From Sinosporangium album (GTDB lineage: Bacteria > Actinomycetota > Actinomycetes > Streptosporangiales > Streptosporangiaceae), in contig NZ_FNCN01000005.1 of assembly GCF_900100605.1 (NCBI RefSeq), positions 224,828 to 288,827 of the forward strand: a stretch of 64,000 nt of DNA, written 5' to 3'. The notes under the pieces are model-generated. The model was not told the DNA's origin, did not search any database, and saw only the letters and a list, made by a program, of their open reading frames with translations. Positions 9,501-16,298 of the stretch are shown here, in pieces. Each line of letters begins with the position of its first letter. Position 1 is the first letter of the stretch. Position numbers and translations under genes: made by a program.

Positions 9501-9807
9501 GTGGTCGTCGTCCGCCGACGCCGGATGGCAGGCCGCGCAGGCGGCCTCCGCGCCGAGCATGGGAGGGACGACCTCCTCGGGGCTGCCCAAGCGCGTGCCG
9601 AAAGCCAACCTGGTGCCGGGAAGCGCGCCCGGCGCGGCCGAGCAGTCCGTCTCCGCCGCGCCTCCGCCGACGCCACTCTCGCCCGAGCGGGTGCGTAGCC
9701 GCCTGTCGAGCTTTCAGCAGGGTGTGCGCCAGGCCCGGGGTGAGATCAGCGGGGAGCTGCCGATTCCTCAGCACCCCGATCGTGAAGACAACAAGGAGGG
9801 CTTGTGA
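6514..9807 (+). CDS. cvnA: CvnA-type sensor kinase-like protein (nitrate-sensing-type domain, HAMP, HATPase)
   Basis: 1097-residue membrane protein. TM helix 1 is near residues 44-62 (LVALILIPTAIGVLMTG), followed by a large helical extracytoplasmic sensing domain. TM2 is near 354-378, then HAMP, the conserved block NINAMFVNLSRRSQTLVERQ, and LDHLATRMRRNSENLLVLAG. The HATPase domain (about 560-670) has ELVENAISFSPRE and DLGIGM. The 400-residue tail is disordered and rich in DPF/NPF motifs, ending with GLPKRVPKANLVPGS, also present in the second CvnA. The GTG start at 6514 follows a 194-base gap. It is the first gene of a cvnABCD conservon and overlaps cvnB as GTGA. Conservon proteins are thought to form a membrane-bound, GPCR-like complex. 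Confidence 0.92.
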   Translation: MRTETPRNSAGSGADAGGPAPKAAAPPAPGSRFRLANWRVRSRLVALILIPTAIGVLMTGVQLADSVETSGKYRRITQIAELAEKLGALTHELGKERTYTAWYKADDHRDSRLKNVQAQHGKVDTVVADVVKVVDELDVDHTARVHAEVAEVHRWARGLPGLRRLILEKTVPARASVVMYTRLIGDLQTIQRELGTDGENERLFANAEAMGALNRVKEEVARQQAILLVGLVADRGDLDYDDLADFLGSWNTQQAESELFESNAAPEDLAFYRATVKGQMVNEADALRQRALAQLREYQKVHDLVRWRPPAYDVRLWYNTTSSTVDRLREVEQRVAGQIVAQTRALQDGAQDTAVFSGVLILILLIIVLVITVAVAGSLVRPLRRLRVEALEIAGTRLPETVRTLRESGDATEPDVGSIGVASRDEIGEVARAFDEVHREAVRLATEEARLRTNINAMFVNLSRRSQTLVERQLTLIEGLEQGEPDENRLADLFKLDHLATRMRRNSENLLVLAGQEAARRWSQPIQIVDVARASLSEVENYERVTLQVQSGVAVAGQAVSDVVHLLAELVENAISFSPRETKVTVASNRIEGGGVMISVSDLGIGMTQEELDQANWRLAHPPTVDVSVSRRMGLFVVGRLALRHGIRVQLRQQEAGGLAAMVLLPDTLIALPPGAQPSSGTGQSDWSQLGGQPNPFEMPNPFDSPFDTMSTSGSFNLASSSGTYNMPATTSGAFDVSSTSSSLSVPAQSNPLDAPVLASPTTFDLPEATSDPFPVRDPFDGDPFDRLAGGDRDPFERAPGADRDRDPFERPPGAERDPFERSAGGERDLFERAPGTERDPFTSQPFEPPAYGGNPVDTAWPGTLPAPGSTSWPNLGDDRDKPTGYAGLGGLAADDPHPSGGWSVPSSLDSSRFDAFSRAEPDDHTGPLPKVDSPMDAGEEEYLPIFAAVESDWFRKVQPGDPDADGTPADLAGPETTEIPAITDSLPLGGPRKPTWSSSADAGWQAAQAASAPSMGGTTSSGLPKRVPKANLVPGSAPGAAEQSVSAAPPPTPLSPERVRSRLSSFQQGVRQARGEISGELPIPQHPDREDNKEGL
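8827..9048 (+). repeat. DPF-repeat tract in the CvnA tail
   Basis: Coding repeat with D-P-F spaced by 8-12 residues, of the form (E/D)RDPFER-x-PG-(A/T), about residues 772-845. One copy has drifted to DLF. Two NPF copies lie earlier (near 8597 and 8615). The tract is low-complexity, probably unstructured, and could be a multivalent docking site. Confidence 0.75.
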
Positions 9808-10226
9808 GGGAGCTGAGCCAGGGAGCTCGCGGGGTCAACTGGCTGATCACCGACTTCGTGAATAATGTGCCGGGAGTCGCCCATGCGGTCGTCGTTTCGG
9901 CCGACGGGTTGCCCTTGGCCTTCTCTGAGGGGTTTCCCAAGGATCGGGCCGACCAGCTTGCCGCCGTCGCGGCCGGGCTGATCAGCTTGACCCAGGGAGC
10001 CTCCCGGGTGTTCGAGGGCGGGCCGGTGACACAGACCGTGGTCGAGATGCAGCGGGGTCTGCTGCTGATCATGTCGATCAGCGATGGCTCCTGCCTCGGT
10101 GTGCTGGCCGCCCCGGATTGTGACATGGGTCTTGTGGCCTATCAGATGACGCTGCTGGTGGAGCGGGCCGGCCAGGTGCTCACCCCGGCCGTGCGCGCTG
10201 AGCTCCAGGCGTCACATCCCCGCTGA
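9804..10226 (+). CDS. cvnB: Roadblock/LC7-domain protein CvnB
   Basis: 140-residue roadblock/LC7 protein. The fold is recognisable from VNWLITDFVNNVPGVAHAVV, SADGLPLAFS and the alternating strands RGLLLIMSISDGSCLGVLAA. Such proteins regulate or scaffold small GTPases of the MglA/CvnD type. The start is GTG overlapping the cvnA stop (GTGA), and cvnC begins 23 bases after the stop. It has no counterpart in the second conservon of this window. Confidence 0.93.
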   Translation: MRELSQGARGVNWLITDFVNNVPGVAHAVVVSADGLPLAFSEGFPKDRADQLAAVAAGLISLTQGASRVFEGGPVTQTVVEMQRGLLLIMSISDGSCLGVLAAPDCDMGLVAYQMTLLVERAGQVLTPAVRAELQASHPR

Positions 10227-10249
10227 TCCGGGGTGACAGGAGAACAAAC

Positions 10250-10705
10250 ATGGTGGGACAGAGTTGGGCTGGTGATAACGCGCCGCTGGGCAGTGGATCT
10301 CCGTATTCCCCGGCGGATGGTACGCACAGATACGAAGGTGCACAGCCCGCGGCGCCCCTGCCTCAAGAGCCGAGTTCCCTGGTCCGGCCCTATGCCGTGA
10401 CCGGGGGGCGTACGGCTCCGCGGACCAAGCTGGCCATGGAAGCGTTGGTGTCGTCTGCGACGTCACCGCATCAGGATCTTTCTTCGTACACTCCGGAATA
10501 TCAGGCGATCAGTTCGCTGTGCCGACAGGTGCGGTCGGTGGCGGAGATCTCCGCGATGCTGCGCATGCCGCTCGGCGTGGCGCGGATTCTGATCGCGGAT
10601 ATGGAGGCCGAGGGCCTGCTCCGCCTGCACCAGCCGAAGCTCGATGCGGGCAAGCCGGATCTCAACCTCCTGGAAAGGGTGCTCAGTGGACTTCGCAGGC
10701 TCTAG
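10250..10705 (+). CDS. cvnC: DUF742 protein CvnC
   Basis: 151-residue DUF742 protein with a winged-helix-like core: SLVRPYAVTGGRTAPRTKLAM, then YQAISSLCRQVRSVAEISAM and the terminal LLERVLSGLRRL. The N-terminal 40 residues are variable and disordered. Its C-terminal 110 residues are very close to the DUF742 protein at 19683-20087, pointing to duplication of the conservon. The start is ATG at 10250. The last 20 bases overlap cvnD. Confidence 0.92.
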   Translation: MVGQSWAGDNAPLGSGSPYSPADGTHRYEGAQPAAPLPQEPSSLVRPYAVTGGRTAPRTKLAMEALVSSATSPHQDLSSYTPEYQAISSLCRQVRSVAEISAMLRMPLGVARILIADMEAEGLLRLHQPKLDAGKPDLNLLERVLSGLRRL

Positions 10706-11282
10706 CCGGAGCGGAGGGCTCACTTCGACGAAAATCGTCGTTGCGGGCGGCTTCGGTGTCGGCAAGACGACCTTCGTCGGCGCGGTGTCGGAAATCCTCC
10801 CCCTCACCACCGAGGCCGTCATGACCGATGCCAGTGCGGGCATCGACGACCTCGGTCTCACGCCGAACAAGACCACCACGACGGTGGCGATGGACTTCGG
10901 CCGCGTGTCGCTCGACCGCGACCTCATCCTCTACCTCTTCGGCACGCCGGGTCAGCACCGGTTCTGGTTCATGTGGGATGACATCGTCAAAGGCGCCATC
11001 GGCGCCGTCGTCCTCGCCGACACCCGCAGACTGTCCGACAGCTTCCCGGCCATCGACTACTTCGAAGAGGCGCAGCTCCCGTTCATCGTCGGGGTCAACG
11101 GCTGGGACGGCCACTACCCCCACGCGGACGACGAGGTCAGGGAGGCGCTCACGCTCGCGCCGAACATCCCCATCGTCCGCGTGGACGCGCGGGTGCGGGA
11201 CTCCGTGAAGATCACGCTGATCACGCTGGTCGAGCACGCGCTCGCCATGCGCATGGCCGTCCCCGGCTGGGGAGGAAGGTAG
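10686..11282 (+). CDS. cvnD: Conservon small GTPase CvnD
   Basis: 198-residue Ras-like GTPase. The P-loop is GGFGVGKTTF (about residues 20-29). The switch region includes TTTVAMDFGRV and LFGTPGQHRFWFMWDDIVKGA, and VNGWDG stands at the base-recognition position. A GTG at 10686 inside the end of cvnC gives the expected N-terminus (VDFAGSSRSGG); the longer open frame from 10644 lies within cvnC and is unlikely. In Streptomyces conservons CvnD acts downstream of the CvnA complex. It is the last gene of the operon, followed by a palindromic terminator. Confidence 0.93.
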   Translation: MDFAGSSRSGGLTSTKIVVAGGFGVGKTTFVGAVSEILPLTTEAVMTDASAGIDDLGLTPNKTTTTVAMDFGRVSLDRDLILYLFGTPGQHRFWFMWDDIVKGAIGAVVLADTRRLSDSFPAIDYFEEAQLPFIVGVNGWDGHYPHADDEVREALTLAPNIPIVRVDARVRDSVKITLITLVEHALAMRMAVPGWGGR

Positions 11283-11288
11283 GCGCGC

Positions 11289-11317
11289 CCCCGCCGAGCC
11301 GTACGGCTCAGGCGGGG
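11289..11317. terminator. Bidirectional terminator between conservon 1 and the methyltransferase gene
   Basis: Hairpin with arms CCCCGCC and GGCGGGG enclosing the palindrome GAGCCGTACGGCTC. It lies between convergent genes and overlaps the stop codon of the minus-strand methyltransferase. There is no T-run, as is usual in high-GC actinomycetes. The core contains the recurrent octamer CCGTACGG. Confidence 0.7.
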
Positions 11318-12312
11318 ACCGCCTCGATCAACGCGGCTTCGCCGGGCAGATCGATCACCCGGCACAGCGACAGGCCCGCCTTGTCGAGCAGAGCGCCGTA
11401 TTCCGACCGCGTGCGCTCGGTACCGTCCCCGAACAGCGCGAGCATGCGCATGTCGACGTCCTTGCCCCGGTGGGGCGAGTCGTCGTCGGGCAGGACGAAC
11501 TCCAGGATGAGCAGCCGGGACGCGTCTCGCATCGCCCGCCGTACATTGCTCAGGATGCGCGTCGCGTCGCCGTCGTCCCAGTTGTGGATCACGGCCGCCA
11601 GCAGGTAGGCGTCCGCGCCCGGCGGCACCCCGTCGAAGTAGTCGCCCGCCGTGAACTCCACCCGCCCGGCGAGCCCTTCGGCCGCCAGCGCCTCCCGCGC
11701 GCCGGGAATCACCGACGGCAGCTCGAACAGCACCCCGCGCATGCCCGGGTTGGCGCGCAGCACCGCGGCGAGCAGGTGGCCCTGCCCTCCGGCCACGTCG
11801 ACCATCGAGCCGACACCGGAGAAGTCGTAGCACCGCGGCAGCCCTTCGGTGAACGGCACCGCCCGCGCCCGCATGTAGTCGTCGAACAGGCGGCCGGACA
11901 GCGGGTTCTCCGCCAGGTAGCGGTAGAGCGGCCCGTACCGCTGGACGAACGCCGACCGGCCGTGTTTCACCGTGTTGGGAAGCATACCCAGCGAATACCA
12001 GAACGCCGGCTCGGCCAGCATGCGTACGGCGGCGCGCCGCGAGCCGGGCACCCCGGACCGCAGCGCGGTCCCGTGCTCGGTCAGTGCATAGACGTCGGTC
12101 GAGGTCCGCTTCACGACGCCGAACGAGGCGAGATGCCGCATCACGCGGCGGAGCGACGGCGCGTGCGCGCCGCACCGGTCGGCCAGCTCCGTCACGGGCA
12201 GCGGCCCCTCCGCGAGATGGTCGGCGCAGCCGAGCTCGGCCGCGACGGACAGGGACGCGAACCTCGACAGGTTCGACACGGCGTCCCACACGGGGTCTAC
12301 ATCGGAGTTCAC
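11308..12312 (-). CDS. O-methyltransferase (acetylserotonin/phenazine O-methyltransferase family)
   Basis: 334-residue SAM-dependent O-methyltransferase. The N-terminal winged-helix dimerisation domain reads LSRFASLSVAAELGCADHLAEG. The SAM-binding loop is MVDVAGGQGHLLAAVLRANP. The catalytic-base region AVIHNWDDGDATRIL keeps the His expected of plant-type O-methyltransferases. It is the last gene of an ABC-transporter operon: its ATG at 12312 overlaps the ATPase stop (ATGA). The coupling suggests that it methylates a hydroxyl on the imported compound or a close derivative. The substrate is unknown. Confidence 0.85.
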   Translation of the reverse strand: MNSDVDPVWDAVSNLSRFASLSVAAELGCADHLAEGPLPVTELADRCGAHAPSLRRVMRHLASFGVVKRTSTDVYALTEHGTALRSGVPGSRRAAVRMLAEPAFWYSLGMLPNTVKHGRSAFVQRYGPLYRYLAENPLSGRLFDDYMRARAVPFTEGLPRCYDFSGVGSMVDVAGGQGHLLAAVLRANPGMRGVLFELPSVIPGAREALAAEGLAGRVEFTAGDYFDGVPPGADAYLLAAVIHNWDDGDATRILSNVRRAMRDASRLLILEFVLPDDDSPHRGKDVDMRMLALFGDGTERTRSEYGALLDKAGLSLCRVIDLPGEAALIEAVPA

Positions 12313-13076
12313 TGTTCTCCTACGAGGTCAGGTCGTCCCCGGACCAGTCGTCCGATCTCCGAGCGCAGCCGTACGAACGCCTCAAGCTCTCGGGTCGCGA
12401 TCTGGTCGCGGGGGGACGGCAGATCGACGGTCAGACTCTCGGTGACCGTCGCGGGCGACCGGGTGAGCACGACCACCCGGTCGCCGACGTAAACGCTTTC
12501 GTCGATGTCGTGTGTGATGAGCAGGATGCTCATGTTGTGGTTCGCGCGTACGGCGAGCACCAGATCCTCGAGGTCCTCCCTGGTCTGGGCGTCCACCGAG
12601 GCGAACGGCTCGTCCATCAGCAGCAGCGCCGGACGGTACGCGAGCGCCCGCGCGATGGCCACCCGCTGCTGCATCCCGCCCGACATCTCGAACGGGTACT
12701 TGTCCGCCGAACCGGCCAGCCCGACCTGGTCGAGCGCCGCGAGCGCGGCCTCTCTGCGCGCCCGCCGCGACATGCCCTTGCGGCGCAGCGGCAGCGCCAC
12801 GTTGCCCGCCGCCGACAGCCACGGGAACAGAGACCGGCTGTAGTCCTGGAACACCACCGCCAGGTCGTCGGGCGTCTGCTCGACCGGCACCCCGTTGATG
12901 AGCACCTGGCCGTGGGACGGCTTGATCAGCCCGGCGATCGAGCGCAGGAGGGTCGACTTGCCGCACCCCGAGGGCCCGACCACCGACACCAGCTCCCCGT
13001 CGCCGACCGAAAGGTCGATGCCCGCCAGGACCTGCTGGTCACCGTAGGCGTGGGCCAGGTTCACTACCTTGAGCAC
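12309..13076 (-). CDS. ABC transporter ATPase (SsuB/TauB type)
   Basis: 255-residue ATPase of the nitrate/sulfonate/taurine importer class. Motifs: Walker A GPSGCGKSTLL (about residues 35-45), Q-loop VFQDYSRSLFPW, signature MSGGMQQRVAIARAL, Walker B LLLMDEPFASVD, H-loop LLITHDIDES. It has no C-terminal regulatory domain, as usual for the family. It is coupled to the methyltransferase and preceded by two permease genes; an unusual 75-base spacer with three ATGTC(T/G)TCCG-like repeats separates it from the permease stop. Confidence 0.9.
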   Translation of the reverse strand: MLKVVNLAHAYGDQQVLAGIDLSVGDGELVSVVGPSGCGKSTLLRSIAGLIKPSHGQVLINGVPVEQTPDDLAVVFQDYSRSLFPWLSAAGNVALPLRRKGMSRRARREAALAALDQVGLAGSADKYPFEMSGGMQQRVAIARALAYRPALLLMDEPFASVDAQTREDLEDLVLAVRANHNMSILLITHDIDESVYVGDRVVVLTRSPATVTESLTVDLPSPRDQIATRELEAFVRLRSEIGRLVRGRPDLVGEQ

Positions 13077-13151
13077 GACCCTCCGTCCCTCCGTCCCTTC
13101 GTTCCACGTTCGCGTCCATGGTCATGTCTTCCGCGGTCATGTCGTCCGCGG

Positions 13152-14006
13152 TCATGTCGTCCGTGTGCCGCGGACGTGCCAGCTCAGAACCCGCCGCTCG
13201 ACGAGCACGAACACGGCGTTCAGCACGTAGCCGAGCAGCCCGAGCAGCAGGATCGTCGCCCACACCCCCGGCGAGTCGAACCCGCGCTGGGCCTGGAGCA
13301 GCTCGTAGCCGATGCCGTCCGTGCTGCCCACCAGCTCGGAGATCACCATGAGGATCAGAGCGAGGGACAGGCTGAGCCGCAGCCCCGCGAAGATCTTCGG
13401 AGCGGCGGCCGGGAGCACGATCCGCAGGAGGCGCTCGCGCCGCCCGAGCCCGAACACCGCCGCCGTGTCCAGGTAGCCCCGCTCCACCGATCTCGCCCCG
13501 TCCATCGAGTTCAGCAGCACCGGCCAGATCACCCCGAAGACGATCACCGCGAGCTGGGTCTGCGTGCTCGACCGGAACAGCAGCACGAACAGCGTGATCA
13601 GCATCGGAGGCGGCACCGCCCGGGCGAAGTGGATCAACGGTTCCACATAGTGCGCCGCCGTGGCGGCCCGCCCGAGCGCGATCCCCGCCACCACCCCCAC
13701 CAGCGACGCCAGCAGCCACCCGGCGAACATGCGGCCGAGACCGGGCAGCAGGTCGGCGATCGCGTCGTCGCTGAGGAACAGCCGTGTCGGAGGGCCCGAC
13801 AGCCAAAGCTCCCGCATCCGGAGCACGATCGCCGAAGGCGGCGGGAAGTCGATGCTCGCCGCGGCCCTGGCCGCCGCCTCCCACGCCGCCACGACCACCG
13901 GCACCAGCCAGAACCGGGACACAACGGCCCACACGATCCGCAGCGGGCCGCCCCTGCGGGGCTCCGGCCGTACGGCGCCGGCCCGAGACTCGGCCACGGC
14001 CTTCAC
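13152..14006 (-). CDS. ABC transporter permease (SsuC-like), second
   Basis: 284-residue BPD-type permease with about six TM segments (IVWAVVSRFWLVPVVVAAW is the first). The cytoplasmic loop DTAAVFGLGRRERLLRIVLP is the EAA-like motif. The GTG start at 14006 overlaps the preceding permease stop as GTGA; the longer open frame to 14285 is inside the other permease gene. Together with 14003-14797 it makes a heterodimer, whereas SsuC-family permeases are commonly homodimers from one gene. Confidence 0.85.
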   Translation of the reverse strand: MKAVAESRAGAVRPEPRRGGPLRIVWAVVSRFWLVPVVVAAWEAAARAAASIDFPPPSAIVLRMRELWLSGPPTRLFLSDDAIADLLPGLGRMFAGWLLASLVGVVAGIALGRAATAAHYVEPLIHFARAVPPPMLITLFVLLFRSSTQTQLAVIVFGVIWPVLLNSMDGARSVERGYLDTAAVFGLGRRERLLRIVLPAAAPKIFAGLRLSLSLALILMVISELVGSTDGIGYELLQAQRGFDSPGVWATILLLGLLGYVLNAVFVLVERRVLSWHVRGTRTT

Positions 14007-14797
14007 GTCACCGCTCCCGACCGCACGTGGTGCCAGCGGAACAGCCTGCGCTCCGCCGCCACCAGCGCCGTGTTGGACAGCACGCCCGCCGTCCCCGCCC
14101 ACAGCGCCGCGGCGATCACCAGGTCCGTACGGTTGCCGCTGCCGGCCCGGATGACGAACACCCCCAGCCCTTCGGCGCCCCCCGCCAGCAGCTCCGCGCT
14201 GATCGCGAGGATGAGGGCGATGCCGGCCGACAGCCGTACGCCCGTCACGATGAACGGCGCCGTGCTCGGCAGGCTCACCCGGCACAGCACCGCCAGTCGG
14301 CCGAACCCGAAGCTGCGCAGCGAGTCCTTGGCCAGGGGGTCGACCTCGCGCAAGCCGTACATGGTGTTGATCAGGATGGGCCAGAGCGAGGCATAGACGA
14401 TGACCGAGATCTTCATGAGGAAGTCATCCGGAATCAGCAGGATGGCGAGGGGGATGAGCGCCACGGACGGGATCGGGCGCAGGAACTCCAGCAGTGGCCG
14501 GGTGGCGCGCTCCGCCCAGGCGACCGTGCCGAGCAGCACGCCCGCCGGCACCGCGATCGCGATGGCGAGCGCCAGACCGGTGAGCCAGCGCGAGACCGTG
14601 CCGACCAGCCCCGAGGTGAACTCGGGGTCGGCGACCAGCAGCACCGCCTCCCGCACGACGACGGTGGGGGGCGGTAGGAGCCTCTCGTCCAGGTAACCGG
14701 ACCTGACCGCCAGTTCGGCGACCGCGAGGAACCCCGCGACGCCCACCGCGCCGCGGACCAGCCGTGCGCCGGTCATCCGCGTGGATCCGCCGGCCAT
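14003..14797 (-). CDS. ABC transporter permease (SsuC-like), first
   Basis: 264-residue permease. TM1 is VGVAGFLAVAELAVRSGYL, and the EAA-like loop is DSLRSFGFGRLAVLCRVSLP near residues 160-180. The ATG at 14797 is four bases downstream of the binding-protein stop; a second ATG seven codons in is also possible. It is part of a tightly packed operon (binding protein, two permeases, ATPase, methyltransferase). Confidence 0.85.
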   Translation of the reverse strand: MAGGSTRMTGARLVRGAVGVAGFLAVAELAVRSGYLDERLLPPPTVVVREAVLLVADPEFTSGLVGTVSRWLTGLALAIAIAVPAGVLLGTVAWAERATRPLLEFLRPIPSVALIPLAILLIPDDFLMKISVIVYASLWPILINTMYGLREVDPLAKDSLRSFGFGRLAVLCRVSLPSTAPFIVTGVRLSAGIALILAISAELLAGGAEGLGVFVIRAGSGNRTDLVIAAALWAGTAGVLSNTALVAAERRLFRWHHVRSGAVT

Positions 14798-14801
14798 GAG
14801 G

Positions 14802-15788
14802 TCAGGGGGTGGAGGCGCCGGCGAGCAGCGTCTTCACGTCGAGTTTGCCGGTGAGGTAGCCGTATTCGAGCATCAGGTCCGCGACCCGCTGCAGACGCGT
14901 CTCGTTGAGCGTGGTGGGGAAGGTCCCGAGCGTGATCACGGCCGCGGTCTCCTGCTTGATCGAGGTATAGGTCGGGACGATCGCCTCGACCTCCTTGCGG
15001 TCGTTGGCCGCGAGCTGCTGCCCCTTGGCCAGAGCCCGCTGGAAGGCGGCCAGGGTTTTGGGGTTGTTCTTCGCGAACTCGTCGGTCGCCATCCACCCCG
15101 CGATCGGCAGGTCGGCGGTCTGCCCTGTCATGGTGTCGGCGAGCTTGCGGAAGCCGAACTGGGACTGCGTGGCCGTGATGAAGGGCTCCGTCACCCAGGC
15201 GGCGTCGACCTGGCCCTGGGTGAGCGCCGCGCCCATCTCGGGGAACGGGTATTCCTTGAAGGTCACGTCATCGGCCTTCAGCCCGGCGACCTTGAGCGTC
15301 GCGGTCACGGCGAGTGTACCGATGTTGGTGAGGGTGTTGACCGCGACGGTCTTGCCCTTGAGGTCGGCCGCCGTCCGGATGGGGGAGTCCTTCGGAACCA
15401 TCAGGTTGAAGGTGTTCGGGGCCGCCTGGTAGGCGTCCGCGATGAGTTTGATCTTCTCGCCTTTGCTCACGGCGAGGAATGTGGATACGTAGTTCGTCTG
15501 GGAAATGTCAAGCGAGCCGTTTTTGATCTTGGGGAGCGCCGCCGCTCCGCCCGCGATGATCGAGGTTTCGACCTCCAGACCCTCTTCTTTGAAGAAGCCC
15601 TTCGCCTTGGCGATGAAGAGCGCCGCCGGATCGGGAATAGGAAGTGCGCCAACCTTTAATGTGGTTTTCTCCAGCCCGTTTCCCGACGCCTGTCCTGCCG
15701 AAACTTCACCACTTCCGCTGCACGCCGTCAATGCGAGAGTGAGTCCGAGGCCGGCGATGTAGGCGATCGCTTGTGATGTTCGTCTCAT
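14802..15788 (-). CDS. ABC transporter substrate-binding lipoprotein (NMT1/SsuA-like)
   Basis: 328-residue periplasmic-binding-type lipoprotein. The signal peptide MRRTSQAIAYIAGLGLTLAL is followed by lipobox LTAC with Cys near residue 23. The mature part has the family phrases KVGALPIPDPAALFIAKAKG and AAWVTEPF. A longer frame starts at 15842, but ATG at 15788 is preceded by AAGGAG with good spacing and gives a proper signal peptide. First gene of the operon that ends in the methyltransferase. The ligand is unknown: sulfonates, aromatic acids and pyrimidine precursors are all known for the superfamily. Confidence 0.88.
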   Translation of the reverse strand: MRRTSQAIAYIAGLGLTLALTACSGSGEVSAGQASGNGLEKTTLKVGALPIPDPAALFIAKAKGFFKEEGLEVETSIIAGGAAALPKIKNGSLDISQTNYVSTFLAVSKGEKIKLIADAYQAAPNTFNLMVPKDSPIRTAADLKGKTVAVNTLTNIGTLAVTATLKVAGLKADDVTFKEYPFPEMGAALTQGQVDAAWVTEPFITATQSQFGFRKLADTMTGQTADLPIAGWMATDEFAKNNPKTLAAFQRALAKGQQLAANDRKEVEAIVPTYTSIKQETAAVITLGTFPTTLNETRLQRVADLMLEYGYLTGKLDVKTLLAGASTP

Positions 15789-16298
15789 GCTTACTCCTTG
15801 GATGAGAGTGAGTCGTCTTTTCCGTGACATGCCTGGTGGCATGCGGTGACGGCAGGCATGGCCGTGGCGAACAAAGATCGAACTGTATCGCGATATAGCT
15901 GGATATGTGCAGTGGGTGGAGCATAGTCAGTTTGGCGGCTGCATAGAAATGTGTGGGACTTATGGCCGCTTGGCGCGTTCTAACGGGTGGAATGTCCGAA
16001 AATATTTTCGTTTAATGTGGAAGCGCAGTCGGGGGACCCGCCTCACCGCACACTGCTCGCACTGATTAATTGGAACGCTTCAAGACTTGCGGCGTGTCTA
16101 GAGAAGGTAGGAGGCTTGTGCTCAAATTGCTCCCCCGGCTCGTCTGCAATCACCCGCGCCCGGATAACGGGTCTCTGGAGTGCGCTTCCCAACCGCACCG
16201 TCGGAACACGCCTCCACGACGCGCCTTCCGGACGTGGGCTTTCGGAACGCAGGTCGAGTTCCTTCCTCCGGCGGACAGCCCGTGAGAGGTTGTGACCA
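15789..16298. other. 510-base divergent intergenic region
   Basis: Separates the minus-strand importer operon from the second conservon. The left part carries the palindrome at 15883-15898 and GGCATGC-type inverted repeats near 15828-15860. The middle (about 15890-16090) is clearly more AT-rich than average and probably holds both promoters. The right part has no convincing gene. Confidence 0.6.
15883..15898. promoter_or_regulatory. Near-perfect 16-bp palindrome upstream of the NMT1-type operon
   Basis: CTGTATCGCGATATAG is palindromic with one mismatched pair and contains the perfect core TATCGCGATA. It lies about 95 bases before the substrate-binding protein start in a locally AT-rich stretch. 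It may be an operator for an unlinked GntR/PadR/TetR-type regulator; no regulator gene is next to the operon. Confidence 0.45.

Noticed and set aside
15789-15900. A thiamine (TPP) riboswitch before the NMT1-type operon
   Set aside because: The conserved CTGAGA and GAACCTG-type elements are absent, although NMT1-family binding proteins can be thiamine-related.
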